64,000 nucleotides of DNA, taken from the NCBI GenBank assembly GCA_002070945.1, contig MWEG01000018.1, positions 62,001 through 126,000 of the forward strand. The letters run 5' to 3'. Shown piece after piece: positions 8,608-16,403 of the stretch (position 1 is its first letter; each line of letters starts with the position of its first letter). Source of the DNA: Lentisphaerae bacterium ADurb.Bin082. Its GTDB lineage: Bacteria > Verrucomicrobiota > Lentisphaeria > Oligosphaerales > Oligosphaeraceae. The position numbers and the translations under genes were made by a program. The notes beneath the pieces were generated by a model, which was given only the letters and a program-made list of their open reading frames with translations, searched no databases and had not been told where the DNA came from.

Positions 8608-8919
8608 ATGGCCAAAGCCAAACCAAACAAAGACATTCTCGACGACCTTTTTGGCGCCGATGAAGAGAAACCGCGTCGTCGTCGCCGTGTGGCGGCGCCT
8701 GCGACGCCTGGAGCAGGCCCGAGCGGCCCGGCGATGTCTGGCGGCCCCAGCGGCCCGGCCATGTCTGGCGGCCCCAGCGGCCCGGCCATGTCTGGCGGCC
8801 CCAGCGGCCCGGCCATGTCTGGCGGCCCGGCTATCAAAGGCAAAGGCGCAGCCCCGGCAGCCCCGACCTCGCGCCGGAAACGCCTTAACAAAGATGAGAT
8901 GAAGTCCCTCTACGGCTGA
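8608..8919 (+). CDS. Small collagen-like repeat protein
   Basis: A 103-residue protein with no recognised family. It has an acidic then basic head (DDLFGADEEKPRRRRR), a Gly/Pro/Ser-rich middle of four 9-residue repeats (GPSGPAMSG), and a basic tail ending RKRLNKDEMKSLYG. The repeat is collagen-like only in the sense of frequent Gly and Pro; Gly is not at every third place throughout. AGGAG about nine bases before the ATG at 8608 selects this start over an upstream in-frame ATG at 8578. It follows the glycosyltransferase fusion by 29 bases and is closed by a terminator, so it is the last gene of this operon. Confidence 0.65.
   Translation: MAKAKPNKDILDDLFGADEEKPRRRRRVAAPATPGAGPSGPAMSGGPSGPAMSGGPSGPAMSGGPSGPAMSGGPAIKGKGAAPAAPTSRRKRLNKDEMKSLYG
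8716..8823 (+). repeat. 27-bp in-frame tandem repeat, four copies
   Basis: Four 27-base units (8716-8742, 8743-8769, 8770-8796, 8797-8823) encode GPSGPAMSG. Copies 2-4 are identical and copy 1 differs at two bases. A fifth partial unit follows. Near identity implies recent expansion or gene conversion. Confidence 0.9.
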
Positions 8920-8940
8920 CGCTGGCACTGGAAACGCCTT

Positions 8941-8978
8941 GCCACCGGGGCGATCATACCTGCACCGGTGGCTTTTTA
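8941..8978 (+). terminator. Rho-independent-type terminator
   Basis: GCCACCGG at 8941-8948 pairs with CCGGTGGC at 8965-8972. The loop is 16 bases and TTTTTATTT follows. It lies 21 bases after the collagen-like gene and would end the 2.7-8.9 kb operon. Confidence 0.75.
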
Positions 8979-9004
8979 TTTGATGGCAGGCTGAAGGCAT
9001 GCGA

Positions 9005-9127
9005 GAATCCCGGGCTAAAGCCCGGGCACCTAACGAATGATAAATGCTGAATTATGAATTATGAATGACAAATGCGTCTTCAACATTCAGCATTCAGCAT
9101 TCAGCATTCAACATTCAGCATTCAGAC
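9005..9127 (+). repeat. Family C heptamer repeat (ATTCAGC / ATTATGA), copy C1
   Basis: Starts with the perfect hairpin CCCGGGCTAAAGCCCGGG, then ATTATGAATTATGAATGACA, then GCGTCTTCAA and about six ATTCAGC/ATTCAAC heptamers. Copy C2 at 40405-40513 carries the same blocks in reverse-complement order. The 3' end abuts the ribosome-binding site of the next gene. Confidence 0.7.
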
Positions 9128-9154
9128 CCTCGCCCCTAATCTTTGAGGTCTTTC

Positions 9155-9937
9155 ATGTCGCCGCCATATTTTTGGGACATTGCGCTGTTGGTCGGGGTTG
9201 TAGGGATGTCGGTCGGAGTGGCCTATCTGTACCGTCCCGCGCACAAGGCGTTGATTCTCAGCCTGCCGATTCCTTCCAGTCTTGCTTTGTTGTCCCTGGG
9301 GGAAAATGTCAACGCCAGCAATGTCCTTGGACTCACCTTGCTGTTGTTGTTCACGCACACGGTCCGCCTCCTCTATGTCAACGTTGGCATCGGCATCGTG
9401 CCCGCCATTGCCGCCGGGGTACTCGTCTATTGCGCCCTGGGAATAGGCCTGCAGAAAATCTACCCTATGACCCAAGCGGGCTTCATTGTCGCATTAGTCT
9501 GGAACTACCTTTTAGCCGGGTTGATGATGCGATACTTCCCTCATCGCGACGAGCCTGGCCAACGCAGCCAAATGCCGGTCGGACTGAAGGTCATCATCCT
9601 GACGGCGGTGATCAGCGGCCTGATTTTTCTCAAGCGTCAGCTGGGCGGCTTTATGACCGCCTTTCCCATGGTCGGCGTTGTGACCGCCTACGAAGGCCGT
9701 CATTCGCTCTGGAGCCTCTGCCGGCAAATTCCCTTGATTATGATGACCATGGGCGCAGTCAATCTCGTCATCTACTGCCTCACCCCGTGCCTGGGGCTCG
9801 GAACGGCGTTGGCCGTGGCCCTCGGCCTGTTCGTCGTGATAATGACGCCGCTCCATCGGTATCAGTGGAACAGAAAGAACGACAATGACAGCGGCAACAA
9901 CGGAAGAAAACAAGGCGAGCTGACAGCGCCCGGATGA
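9155..9937 (+). CDS. Integral membrane protein of unknown function
   Basis: A 260-residue, strongly hydrophobic protein with roughly seven to eight predicted helices. The first lies in residues 5-25 (DIALLVGVVGMSVGVAYLYR-like), and helical pairs continue to residue 235. A hydrophilic, Asn/Lys-rich C-tail follows. I do not recognise a family. The start at 9155 is supported by GAGG six bases upstream; an upstream TTG would only add four residues. It is flanked on the left by repeat C1 and on the right by a 208-base spacer in which I see no gene, so it is probably monocistronic. Confidence 0.65.
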   Translation: MSPPYFWDIALLVGVVGMSVGVAYLYRPAHKALILSLPIPSSLALLSLGENVNASNVLGLTLLLLFTHTVRLLYVNVGIGIVPAIAAGVLVYCALGIGLQKIYPMTQAGFIVALVWNYLLAGLMMRYFPHRDEPGQRSQMPVGLKVIILTAVISGLIFLKRQLGGFMTAFPMVGVVTAYEGRHSLWSLCRQIPLIMMTMGAVNLVIYCLTPCLGLGTALAVALGLFVVIMTPLHRYQWNRKNDNDSGNNGRKQGELTAPG

Positions 9938-10145
9938 AAATATTAAGCCTTGTTCGTTGGCTCATTGGAACTTCCGCCTGTACATTGAGTTGTGCTAAAA
10001 GATCATTTGCAAAATAATGGCCAATATTTTCCCGCAACGACGGACTGTCACCGTGCAAGAACACGAAATAGCGGCAAGGCGGCTCAGCTGCTTTTTCGCG
10101 CATGACAATCCACAATTTCCCTCCTAATTTTTCAGGAACACCGGT

Positions 10146-12431
10146 ATGACTCCTGCCCCACCACCCCGGATCAAACGCATCTCTCTTAGGCGCCTTGTCC
10201 TCGTCTTCGCCATCTTGGCGCTAGTCGCATGTCTGGCGGTAATCGGCGTTGCGCTGGCTCGCAACCTGCGTAATGCATCTCGCATCCAAGAGGCTTTCAA
10301 GCTGGCAGACAGCGGCACTGATGACAAGCTGGCGTTGAGGCTGCTGCGCAACTGCGTCCAAAATGACCCTCACCAGGAGGAAGCCTTCGTCAAAATGGCC
10401 CGTATCTACGAACGCCTGGGCGAATGGAACAAGGCGGCGGCGACCTGGCAATACGCGATCAGCCTTAATGCGACGCAGTCCGACTACGTCAACGCACGCC
10501 TGCTCGCCCTGTTCCGAGGCCAAGACTATGTGGCTCTCGCCACCGCCCTTGATTCGATGCGGCAAAACGAGACCCTGACGCCGCCTCAAGCCGTGCTGCA
10601 CGCCCTGGCGCTCTGTAAAACCGGCCGACTAGGCAATGCCCGCGAACTGCTGGCGACAATTACAGACCAGGAAGCACTGGCCTCGTCAACCGGAAAACTG
10701 CTGGCCATTTACGTCAACGCCAGAAGTACGCCCAGAAAGGACGTCATCGCCGCCCTGACCGAATGCACCAAAGACCCGGAGCCGGCCGTCGCCTTTGACG
10801 CTATGGACGCCTTGGCAGGCGTCGCTATCGCAGACGGCGATTTCGAGCAAGCGGAAAAATGGTTCCTTGAAGCCAGCGCCCTCATTCCGGAATCAGGCCA
10901 AATCAGACTGGGGAATTTCTATTTTCTCCGCCAGGATTTCGACCGTGCGCTGCCCGTGTACCTCGAAGTGCTGCAACGTGACATCAATCCTGACATCGCG
11001 ACCCGTGTGGGCGACATCTACGCCAGCCGGAACGACCGCGACGCGCTGCAAGAACTCTATAAAAAATACCGGCTCGGCAACAAGGCGATCCTGCTGGCCG
11101 GGTATTACCTGGAGGCGCTTATCGCCTTCCTGGATCGTGATGACGCCAAGCTCGCCGACGCCTTGAAGCGCCTGAACAACGTCTACAACACCCCGGTCGC
11201 CATGCTGATGACGCTTTACTCGGGCTTGCAGCAGAACCAGATCACGGAAGTCACCAAGGCTCTCAGCCTTATCCAAGCCAACCACCCCGGCAGCACCATC
11301 CAGAAGCGGGCTATGGCCATGGTCATGCCCTACATCGCCGCCCTGGCGGCCAACCAGCGCCTGCAAGACGCCGCCCAGCTGGCCATCATCATCCGCGATG
11401 AAAAGGCTCCCGAGCTTCTCCTGGAGCAAATCGTCTTGACAGACAAGCTGAGCCGCGGCATCCTCACTGGCAATGAGGTCTCTGCGGCCTTGAGCCGTTT
11501 CCCGGAAGACCTGCAAATCGTGTACATCGCTGCGATGTTCGCCTTGTCCCAGGGCGATTACGCTGCGGCCCGCGAACGCGCCCAGGCAAGCATGCGCATC
11601 GATGACACGAAGGTGCCGATGCAGCTGATATACCTTTTCGCCCTGGAGGGCCTGGGCGCCAAAGACGAGCTGGCCACCGCCTTCAAGCAGTTCAGAACCA
11701 AGCTGCCGGATGACGCCAACCTGGCGAGAGCCTACTTGACGCACTGCGCACGCCATCAAAAAATAGACGAATTGGAAGCGCTGCGCAAGGAATCAGACAG
11801 CAAAACCACGCCCGACTTCCAGGCGATTGCCCAATATGCCGAAGCAGAGCTGGCCTGGAAGCGCCAAGACCTGCCGGCCATGATAGCCGCCCTGCAAAAA
11901 GCCATTGCGCTCAAGCCCGTCAATGTCCACGATTTTGTCGAAGTTGACATCGCCTATCGGGCTGCTTTCTTGCTGGCGACCGCGGATGTCATCGAGCCGG
12001 CCATCGAACTGTATGAAACAATCGCTGATTACTACAGCCAAAAGCCCTTGCTGCTGGTCAACCTTTCTGAACTCTACGCTGCTCATGGCCAGCCAGAAAA
12101 GGCCCTGGCCGCCGCCTTGAACGCACGCCAGCTCATGCCGACTTGGCCCGTCGCGAGCGAATGCTATGGCATCCGGCTGCTGGAAAGCAAGGACTACGCC
12201 CGCGCTGCCGAGACCCTGGCGCCGCTGCTCCACCAGCAGGAACGCTCAGACCGCGTATTCGATAGCTGGACTAAAGCGATGGAAGGCCTTATCCGCAGCC
12301 AATTCGCGGCAGGGCAATTCGAACTCTGCCTGGCCTCCTGCACCGCCCTGGCCAAAGAAAAGCCCAATCACCCGGTCGCCGCTGAATTCACCCAAAAGGC
12401 CAAGGATAAACTCGATAAGCCAGCCCAATGA
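10146..12431 (+). CDS. Membrane-anchored tetratricopeptide-repeat protein
   Basis: A 761-residue protein with a single N-terminal membrane anchor (about residues 14-36, LVLVFAILALVACLAVIGVAL-like preceded by basic residues). A long array of helical repeats follows. TPR-like units are clearest at residues about 65-130 (VKMARIYERLGEWNKAAATW, then a Y-A-I-S-L-N end), 225-300 and 620-720. The family builds protein-interaction scaffolds; here the repeats should face the periplasm. Its start is supported by an AGGA-type site. Nothing in the context reveals its partner. A family A repeat begins 35 bases after its stop. Confidence 0.8.
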   Translation: MTPAPPPRIKRISLRRLVLVFAILALVACLAVIGVALARNLRNASRIQEAFKLADSGTDDKLALRLLRNCVQNDPHQEEAFVKMARIYERLGEWNKAAATWQYAISLNATQSDYVNARLLALFRGQDYVALATALDSMRQNETLTPPQAVLHALALCKTGRLGNARELLATITDQEALASSTGKLLAIYVNARSTPRKDVIAALTECTKDPEPAVAFDAMDALAGVAIADGDFEQAEKWFLEASALIPESGQIRLGNFYFLRQDFDRALPVYLEVLQRDINPDIATRVGDIYASRNDRDALQELYKKYRLGNKAILLAGYYLEALIAFLDRDDAKLADALKRLNNVYNTPVAMLMTLYSGLQQNQITEVTKALSLIQANHPGSTIQKRAMAMVMPYIAALAANQRLQDAAQLAIIIRDEKAPELLLEQIVLTDKLSRGILTGNEVSAALSRFPEDLQIVYIAAMFALSQGDYAAARERAQASMRIDDTKVPMQLIYLFALEGLGAKDELATAFKQFRTKLPDDANLARAYLTHCARHQKIDELEALRKESDSKTTPDFQAIAQYAEAELAWKRQDLPAMIAALQKAIALKPVNVHDFVEVDIAYRAAFLLATADVIEPAIELYETIADYYSQKPLLLVNLSELYAAHGQPEKALAAALNARQLMPTWPVASECYGIRLLESKDYARAAETLAPLLHQQERSDRVFDSWTKAMEGLIRSQFAAGQFELCLASCTALAKEKPNHPVAAEFTQKAKDKLDKPAQ

Positions 12432-12465
12432 ATGCGGCTGATGGCCGATGGGGGCGAGAAACTGT

Positions 12466-12510
12466 TGCTTTATCCGCAGATGACGCAGATGACGCAGATT
12501 TTTTAGGGTG
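12466..12510 (+). repeat. Family A repeat, downstream of TPR gene
   Basis: TTTATCCGCAGATGACGCAG, a second GATGACGCAG unit, a T-run and AGGGTGTG. Same orientation relative to the upstream gene as the copies after rtcB and the pectate-lyase-like gene. It is followed by a loosely conserved CCAGCCG..CAGCAAAAACGC segment also seen at 35196-35330. Confidence 0.7.
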
Positions 12511-12599
12511 TGTTGTGGGTGGAAACCAGCCGTTCAGCAGCAAAAACGCAAAAAGCGCGAATATTATGGCAGGCTAAAGCCAGAACTACGTACGGCAGG

Positions 12600-12715
12600 C
12601 ACTGTCCACTAACGTCCACGTCCACTCTCCACTGATGTCCACTTCTGTCCACGGTCCATCGTCTACTAACGTCCATTGTCCACTGTCCACTAAAGCGCCT
12701 TACCAAGGGTGCTTA
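12600..12715 (-). repeat. Family B repeat, GTGGAC-array part only (inverted)
   Basis: About a dozen GTCCAC/GTCCAT words (minus-strand GTGGAC/ATGGAC) spaced 6-11 bases apart, ending in CTAAAGCGCCTTACC. That end is the reverse complement of the GGCACTTTAGTGGAC start of the array in copy B2. The hairpins are missing here. With the family A copy it accounts for most of 12432-12759. Confidence 0.6.
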
Positions 12716-12759
12716 GCGCGGCAGTTTTTCCAGCGGGCGAAACAAGAGGATAGCCCATT

Positions 12760-13184
12760 TCATTGTTTTGCAATAAACTGAAGGAACTCGCGAACCTTTG
12801 CCTTGTCCTTGAACGATCCCTCGACTCTGTCCCCGTTTGTGAACGATATAAGCAACTCATATTTTCGGAAATCGCCACATCCCTCATATACGGAATAGTC
12901 GTCAATGAACCGCAGTGCGTCGTCAATCGTTGCAAATTCATTCATGCGGCCGTAAAGCGGAATTACGACCACTTTTTCGACCGTGCGTTCGAATCGCTCT
13001 TTCAAAGATGCCATAAAATTATCGATTTCTGCTTGATTCTCAACCCTAATCCGCCTAGGAGGACATCCGAAAAACACCTTTTTCCGAGGCGTTTGTCATC
13101 AACGTTGTCAAATATAATCTGGTCGCCAGATTGAATCAAGGCCAGGAGACCGAAAATCTCTTTGGTGTCGCCATAGGTCAGCCC
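12760..13184 (-). pseudogene. Frameshifted small gene of unknown function
   Basis: Two overlapping reading frames on the minus strand look like one gene. The upstream part reads YGDTKEIFGLLALIQ..GDQIIFDNVDDKRLGK. The downstream part (12760-13077) reads VFFGCPPRRIRVENQ and continues for about 100 residues, with mixed alpha/beta composition and an FRKYELLISFTNGDRVEGSFKD-like segment. They join if one A is added to the five-A run near 13085, giving RLGKKVFFG. The downstream frame alone would need a GTG start right at the junction. The 5' end is uncertain because upstream sequence merges into repeat words. A sequencing error is an alternative to a true pseudogene. The family is not recognised. 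Confidence 0.5.
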
Positions 13185-13307
13185 CTGACAATGGCCATCC
13201 TGGCAGCATATTTTCAGCGTTTCTGCCGCTCTGCGTCGGTGAACGCGGTAGACATGGCGGACAGCGTAGTCCAATCTCGCCGCGCCCCTCGCCCCTATTC
13301 TTGGCGG

Positions 13308-13862
13308 TTAGCCCTCAGCGTGTTTTCCGTGGGGCGATGGCGGCCTTTTCAGCAGCCAATCTGCGGCTTCGGCCAGGTCTGCGGCCAGATAATCGGCGCC
13401 GTGATTCGGCCGGCTGTCATCTAAGCGTAGCTGGATGGTAGCCAGGCCAAAGGCGCGTCCCATCCTGATATCGGCCTCGCTGTCGCCAATCATAACTGAC
13501 TGCGCTATGTCGACGGCAAAATCGCGGCATGCTTGTTCGAGCATTCCAGTAGCTGGTTTTCGACAGCGACAGCCGTCCTGGGGATGATGCGGGCAGTAGT
13601 AAATAGCGTCCAGGGCGAGTCCTTGCCGTGCGAGCAGTTCCCGCAGACGTGCATGGACAGCGGCAAGGTCGTTTTCCGTCAGCAAGCCGCGACCGATGCC
13701 GGACTGGTTGGTGACCAGGACAAGGCCATAGCCGGCTGCCTGCAAGCGCTGGAGTCCCTCCAGGGCGCGGGGCGTGAACTCAATCCCGGCCGGCTCGCGC
13801 AGATACTGCTTGTCAACGATCAGCGTATCGTCACGGTCAAGGAAAACATAACGCTGGCGCAT
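13308..13862 (-). CDS. gmhB: D,D-heptose 1,7-bisphosphate phosphatase (HAD family, GmhB)
   Basis: A 184-residue HAD-superfamily histidinol-phosphatase-like enzyme. It has the nucleophile motif FLDRDDT at the N-terminus (Asp9, Asp11), TNQSGIGRG, the zinc-binding loop CPHHPQDGCRCRKP that marks the GmhB subgroup, and MIGDSEADI with the metal-binding acidic residues. GmhB removes the 7-phosphate of D-glycero-D-manno-heptose 1,7-bisphosphate in LPS-core heptose synthesis. The zinc loop supports GmhB over HisB-type histidinol phosphatase. It is transcribed in the same direction as the tRNA pair and the glycosyltransferase upstream, which fits an envelope-polysaccharide context, but a terminator separates them. 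Confidence 0.85.
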   Translation of the reverse strand: MRQRYVFLDRDDTLIVDKQYLREPAGIEFTPRALEGLQRLQAAGYGLVLVTNQSGIGRGLLTENDLAAVHARLRELLARQGLALDAIYYCPHHPQDGCRCRKPATGMLEQACRDFAVDIAQSVMIGDSEADIRMGRAFGLATIQLRLDDSRPNHGADYLAADLAEAADWLLKRPPSPHGKHAEG

Positions 13863-13924
13863 CTTTCGGCTCCTTGCATTGACCTGGCCTGCGGCCGGTC
13901 GCCTTCTTGGAACCGGCTCGGCAT

Positions 13925-13957
13925 GAAAAAAGCCCGCCCGAAGTTCCCGGGCGGGCT
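13925..13957 (-). terminator. Terminator of the tRNA-Asp pair
   Basis: AGCCCGCCCG (13931-13940) pairs with CGGGCGGGCT (13948-13957). On the minus strand the hairpin is followed by a run of T (complement of AAAAA at 13926-13930). It lies 19 bases beyond the 3' end of the first-listed tRNA. Confidence 0.85.
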
Positions 13958-13976
13958 CTGTGAAACGACATGGGAG

Positions 13977-14053
13977 TGGCGGGGTTGACGGGATTCGAAC
14001 CCGCGACCTTCGCCGTGACAGGGCGATGCTCTAACCAATTGCGCTACAACCCC
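13977..14053 (-). tRNA. tRNA-Asp (GTC), copy closer to terminator
   Basis: The minus strand gives a 7-bp acceptor stem (GGGGTTG with CAACCCC), a T-arm with GGTTCGAATCC, an anticodon stem-loop reading CCCTGTCACGG with anticodon GTC, and an encoded CCA (13977-13979). It is 77 bases with CCA and identical to the second copy throughout. Confidence 0.95.
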
Positions 14054-14088
14054 GATGTGTCTCGCACAAGCAATCTGCTGAAAAGGAT

Positions 14089-14165
14089 TGGCGGGGTTGA
14101 CGGGATTCGAACCCGCGACCTTCGCCGTGACAGGGCGATGCTCTAACCAATTGCGCTACAACCCC
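14089..14165 (-). tRNA. tRNA-Asp (GTC), promoter-proximal copy
   Basis: Same sequence as the neighbouring tRNA, with anticodon GTC and an encoded CCA at 14089-14091. The two are 35 bases apart and share the terminator at 13925-13957, so one dicistronic tRNA transcript is likely. Confidence 0.95.
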
Positions 14166-14291
14166 AATCCAAAATTCAGCTAAATTGACAGTATTATAAT
14201 TTATCGCAAGTATGTCAAGATGCAAGTCGCCTACCTGCAAAAATGTACAGCACTGCCGTCAATCGGTCGCCCGCCCTCGCCAGCCTGGCCC

Positions 14292-15281
14292 TCACGCCAG
14301 CAGGCGGGCGTAGAGTTCAGCATACTGACGGGCGATGGTCGCTGCCTGAAAACGGCGGACATTGGCAAAACCAGCGGCCACTAAGCCAGCCCGATAATCG
14401 CTATCCGCAGTCATCTTGAGAAGCCCAGCCCGGATGGAGGCAACGTCAAACGGATCGACGTAGCAGGCGCCGCCGTCGCCGCCGACCTCGGGCAGGGGCG
14501 GCGTCAGCGAAGTCAGCACGGGCCGGCCAACGGCCTGGGCTTCAATGACCGGCAAGCCAAATCCCTCGTATGTTGACGGAAAACAGACTAGGTCGCACTG
14601 CTCGTACTCATGCAGCATCTGCTCGTCAGACAAATTTTCCCCTTGGGAAAAGTCAATGCGACGCTGCTCCAGTTCGCGTTTCTGGGCGTCATGCAGCGGT
14701 CCGATGATCCGCAAATGGCACGGAATGCCCTCCAGGGCGGCTATGGTCCGCTCCAGGTTCTTGTTAGGCGTCACATTGAAATGGAGAATTCGCGGACAGT
14801 CTGGCCAGGTGGCTTCCGTCTTGTGAACGAATTGCGGCTGGAGCGGGTTATGAATGACCACGACCTTTTCCGGGGCGACCGGCGTCAGGCGGAGCAATTC
14901 CTGCCTGGTCTTTTCTGACACGCAGGTGACAGCTGTGCAGCGGCTTACAGGCCAGTCGACCCAGAGCTTCTTCACCAGCCAGCGCCGCCAGCCTCGGAGT
15001 TGCGCCAAGTAGCCGCAGTCGTGGATGGTCAGCACCGACTTTCGGCTGCCGAGACCCAGGACGCAATAGTTGACGTCGCCAGTCACATGCACCAGCTCCG
15101 CTTTCACGCGCCGAGACCAGGCGATATTCACCAGGACATTCCAGAATGAACTGCTTTCCCGCGGCACTTGACGCGTGGCACCCGCAATGCCCTGCGAACG
15201 CAACTGCGCCAAAATCGGCGCAAACACGCGCTCAATGCTGTATGTGCCTGGCCGACGGCGAAATATGTAGGCAATGTCCAT
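14292..15281 (-). CDS. GT4-family glycosyltransferase
   Basis: A 329-residue GT-B fold enzyme. The N-terminus MDIAYIFRRRPGTYSIERVF starts a Rossmann domain. The C-terminal donor domain has ILHFNVTPNKNLERTI and EGFGLPVIEAQAVGRPVL, the EX7E motif of GT4 retaining transferases that use nucleotide sugars. It is probably cytoplasmic and acts on cell-surface glycan or LPS. The ATG at 15281 begins the usual Rossmann start. An alternative ATG at 15344 would add 21 basic residues and overlap the stop of the GH16 gene. It follows the GH16 gene in the same direction, so co-transcription is possible. Confidence 0.85.
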   Translation of the reverse strand: MDIAYIFRRRPGTYSIERVFAPILAQLRSQGIAGATRQVPRESSSFWNVLVNIAWSRRVKAELVHVTGDVNYCVLGLGSRKSVLTIHDCGYLAQLRGWRRWLVKKLWVDWPVSRCTAVTCVSEKTRQELLRLTPVAPEKVVVIHNPLQPQFVHKTEATWPDCPRILHFNVTPNKNLERTIAALEGIPCHLRIIGPLHDAQKRELEQRRIDFSQGENLSDEQMLHEYEQCDLVCFPSTYEGFGLPVIEAQAVGRPVLTSLTPPLPEVGGDGGACYVDPFDVASIRAGLLKMTADSDYRAGLVAAGFANVRRFQAATIARQYAELYARLLA

Positions 15282-15337
15282 GCTGCGCTTATTCTGATTG
15301 TGCTCCGAGGGCCTGTTTGACCGCGCCCTGGCGCGAT

Positions 15338-16156
15338 TCAGCATTCGTCAAACACTCGCACGTAATCGACTTCGAAGAATTCCGGCAGGGTTATCTGCTC
15401 CAGGCGCGGGTCTGGCGCCGGGGGATTTTTCCGATAGCCCATGCATTCCGTGGAGACGAGGATGAATTGCTCCACGTCAGAGACCACGTCGGTCACGCGG
15501 TGGACAATTTCGCCATCGGTGTAGAAAGTATAACCATCCCGGCTCCAGTCAACAGCGAAGCGATGCCAGTCGTCCGGCGTTTCTTTCAGGATGTAATGAG
15601 CGTGGCCGCCAGCGGGTCTCTGGCAATCACGGCCATAGCCGTTCCAGATGTTCCCGCAGCGCATCTCCCGGCCGTATGGGAAATCCTGGCTTTCCATGAT
15701 GTCGCATTCGACCCCGCATTGCCGAGCGTCAGGATGAGCGCCGACGGACGGCGACTGCAACCAGAAAGCCGCCCACCAGCCTGGCTGGCGGTTCAAACGG
15801 CAACGGATTTCATAAAAGCCATATTTGTGCAGAAACTTCGGCTTTTCATATTTGCCGAAGGGCCAGAAGCCGTTGGTGTCTTTCGGGATGTCATAAGTCA
15901 AGGACGCAGTCTGCAAATGCGGGGAGCAGTACTGGCCGTCTTTCTTGACGACATGCAATTGGAGATGGCTGTTTCCGTCCAAGACAACGCCCTCGGTTGT
16001 AAAGGCCGGAAACGGTTTGCCCCAGAAATTAAGCCGGAAACCCCACTTGCTCGTGTCCAGCTCGGTGCCGTCAAACTCGTCATTCCAAACCAGATTCCAG
16101 TTCTTTGCGGCAGGCAACAGACTCGGCTCATGGCCAGCATACGCGAATTCTTTCAT
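15338..16156 (-). CDS. Glycoside hydrolase family 16 (beta-glucanase/laminarinase-like), no signal peptide
   Basis: A 272-residue GH16 jelly-roll enzyme. The N-terminal LVWNDEFDGTELDTSKW block is typical of the family. The catalytic signature ExDxxE appears as VECDIMES (Glu150, Asp152, Glu155). The C-terminal FEVDYVRVF strand is also typical. GH16 enzymes cleave beta-1,3/1,4 glucans, agars or carrageenans. The ATG at 16156 is preceded by AGGAG. The frame is open to 16252, but even the longer form has no convincing signal peptide. A cytoplasmic location would be unusual for GH16 and suggests action on imported oligosaccharides, or non-classical export. A LacI-like operator lies about 95 bases upstream. 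Confidence 0.88.
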   Translation of the reverse strand: MKEFAYAGHEPSLLPAAKNWNLVWNDEFDGTELDTSKWGFRLNFWGKPFPAFTTEGVVLDGNSHLQLHVVKKDGQYCSPHLQTASLTYDIPKDTNGFWPFGKYEKPKFLHKYGFYEIRCRLNRQPGWWAAFWLQSPSVGAHPDARQCGVECDIMESQDFPYGREMRCGNIWNGYGRDCQRPAGGHAHYILKETPDDWHRFAVDWSRDGYTFYTDGEIVHRVTDVVSDVEQFILVSTECMGYRKNPPAPDPRLEQITLPEFFEVDYVRVFDEC

Positions 16157-16252
16157 GATGATTCTTCTCCTGTGGGCTGAAAGGTGACGTTGCATCAAGC
16201 CGAGGCCAATGGCTGCGGCCATCGTCATGGCGCCGCCTCTGGCCCCGCTCAC

Positions 16253-16289
16253 ATTAACGTTAATATAACGCTCTACGAAACAAATGCAA
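16253..16289 (-). promoter_or_regulatory. Promoter with overlapping LacI-type palindromic operator for GH16 gene
   Basis: On the minus strand TTGCAT (16284-16289), a 16-base spacer and TATATT (16262-16267) make a sigma-70-like promoter. The perfect 12-base palindrome ATTAACGTTAAT (16253-16264), with the central CG typical of LacI-family operators, overlaps the -10 and start region. Repression by a LacI/GalR-type regulator is inferred. No such regulator gene is in the window. Confidence 0.5.
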
Positions 16290-16403
16290 TGTTACATATC
16301 GTAGCATTAGACGTGGTCTTTTCAAGGTGCTTATCCCACAAGGCGCTTTTGGAAATTTCGTAGGCGTCCTTAGCATGCCGAATTGCCTCAGTCATAGCGT
16401 AGT

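Noticed and set aside
7019-8626. 535-codon minus-strand frame opposite the YkgJ-glycosyltransferase gene
   Set aside because: Shadow of the forward gene, without recognisable motifs.
13820-14240. Small minus-strand open frames containing VVAQLVRASPCHGEGRGFES
   Set aside because: They are translations of the two tRNA-Asp genes, a well-known false ORF pattern.
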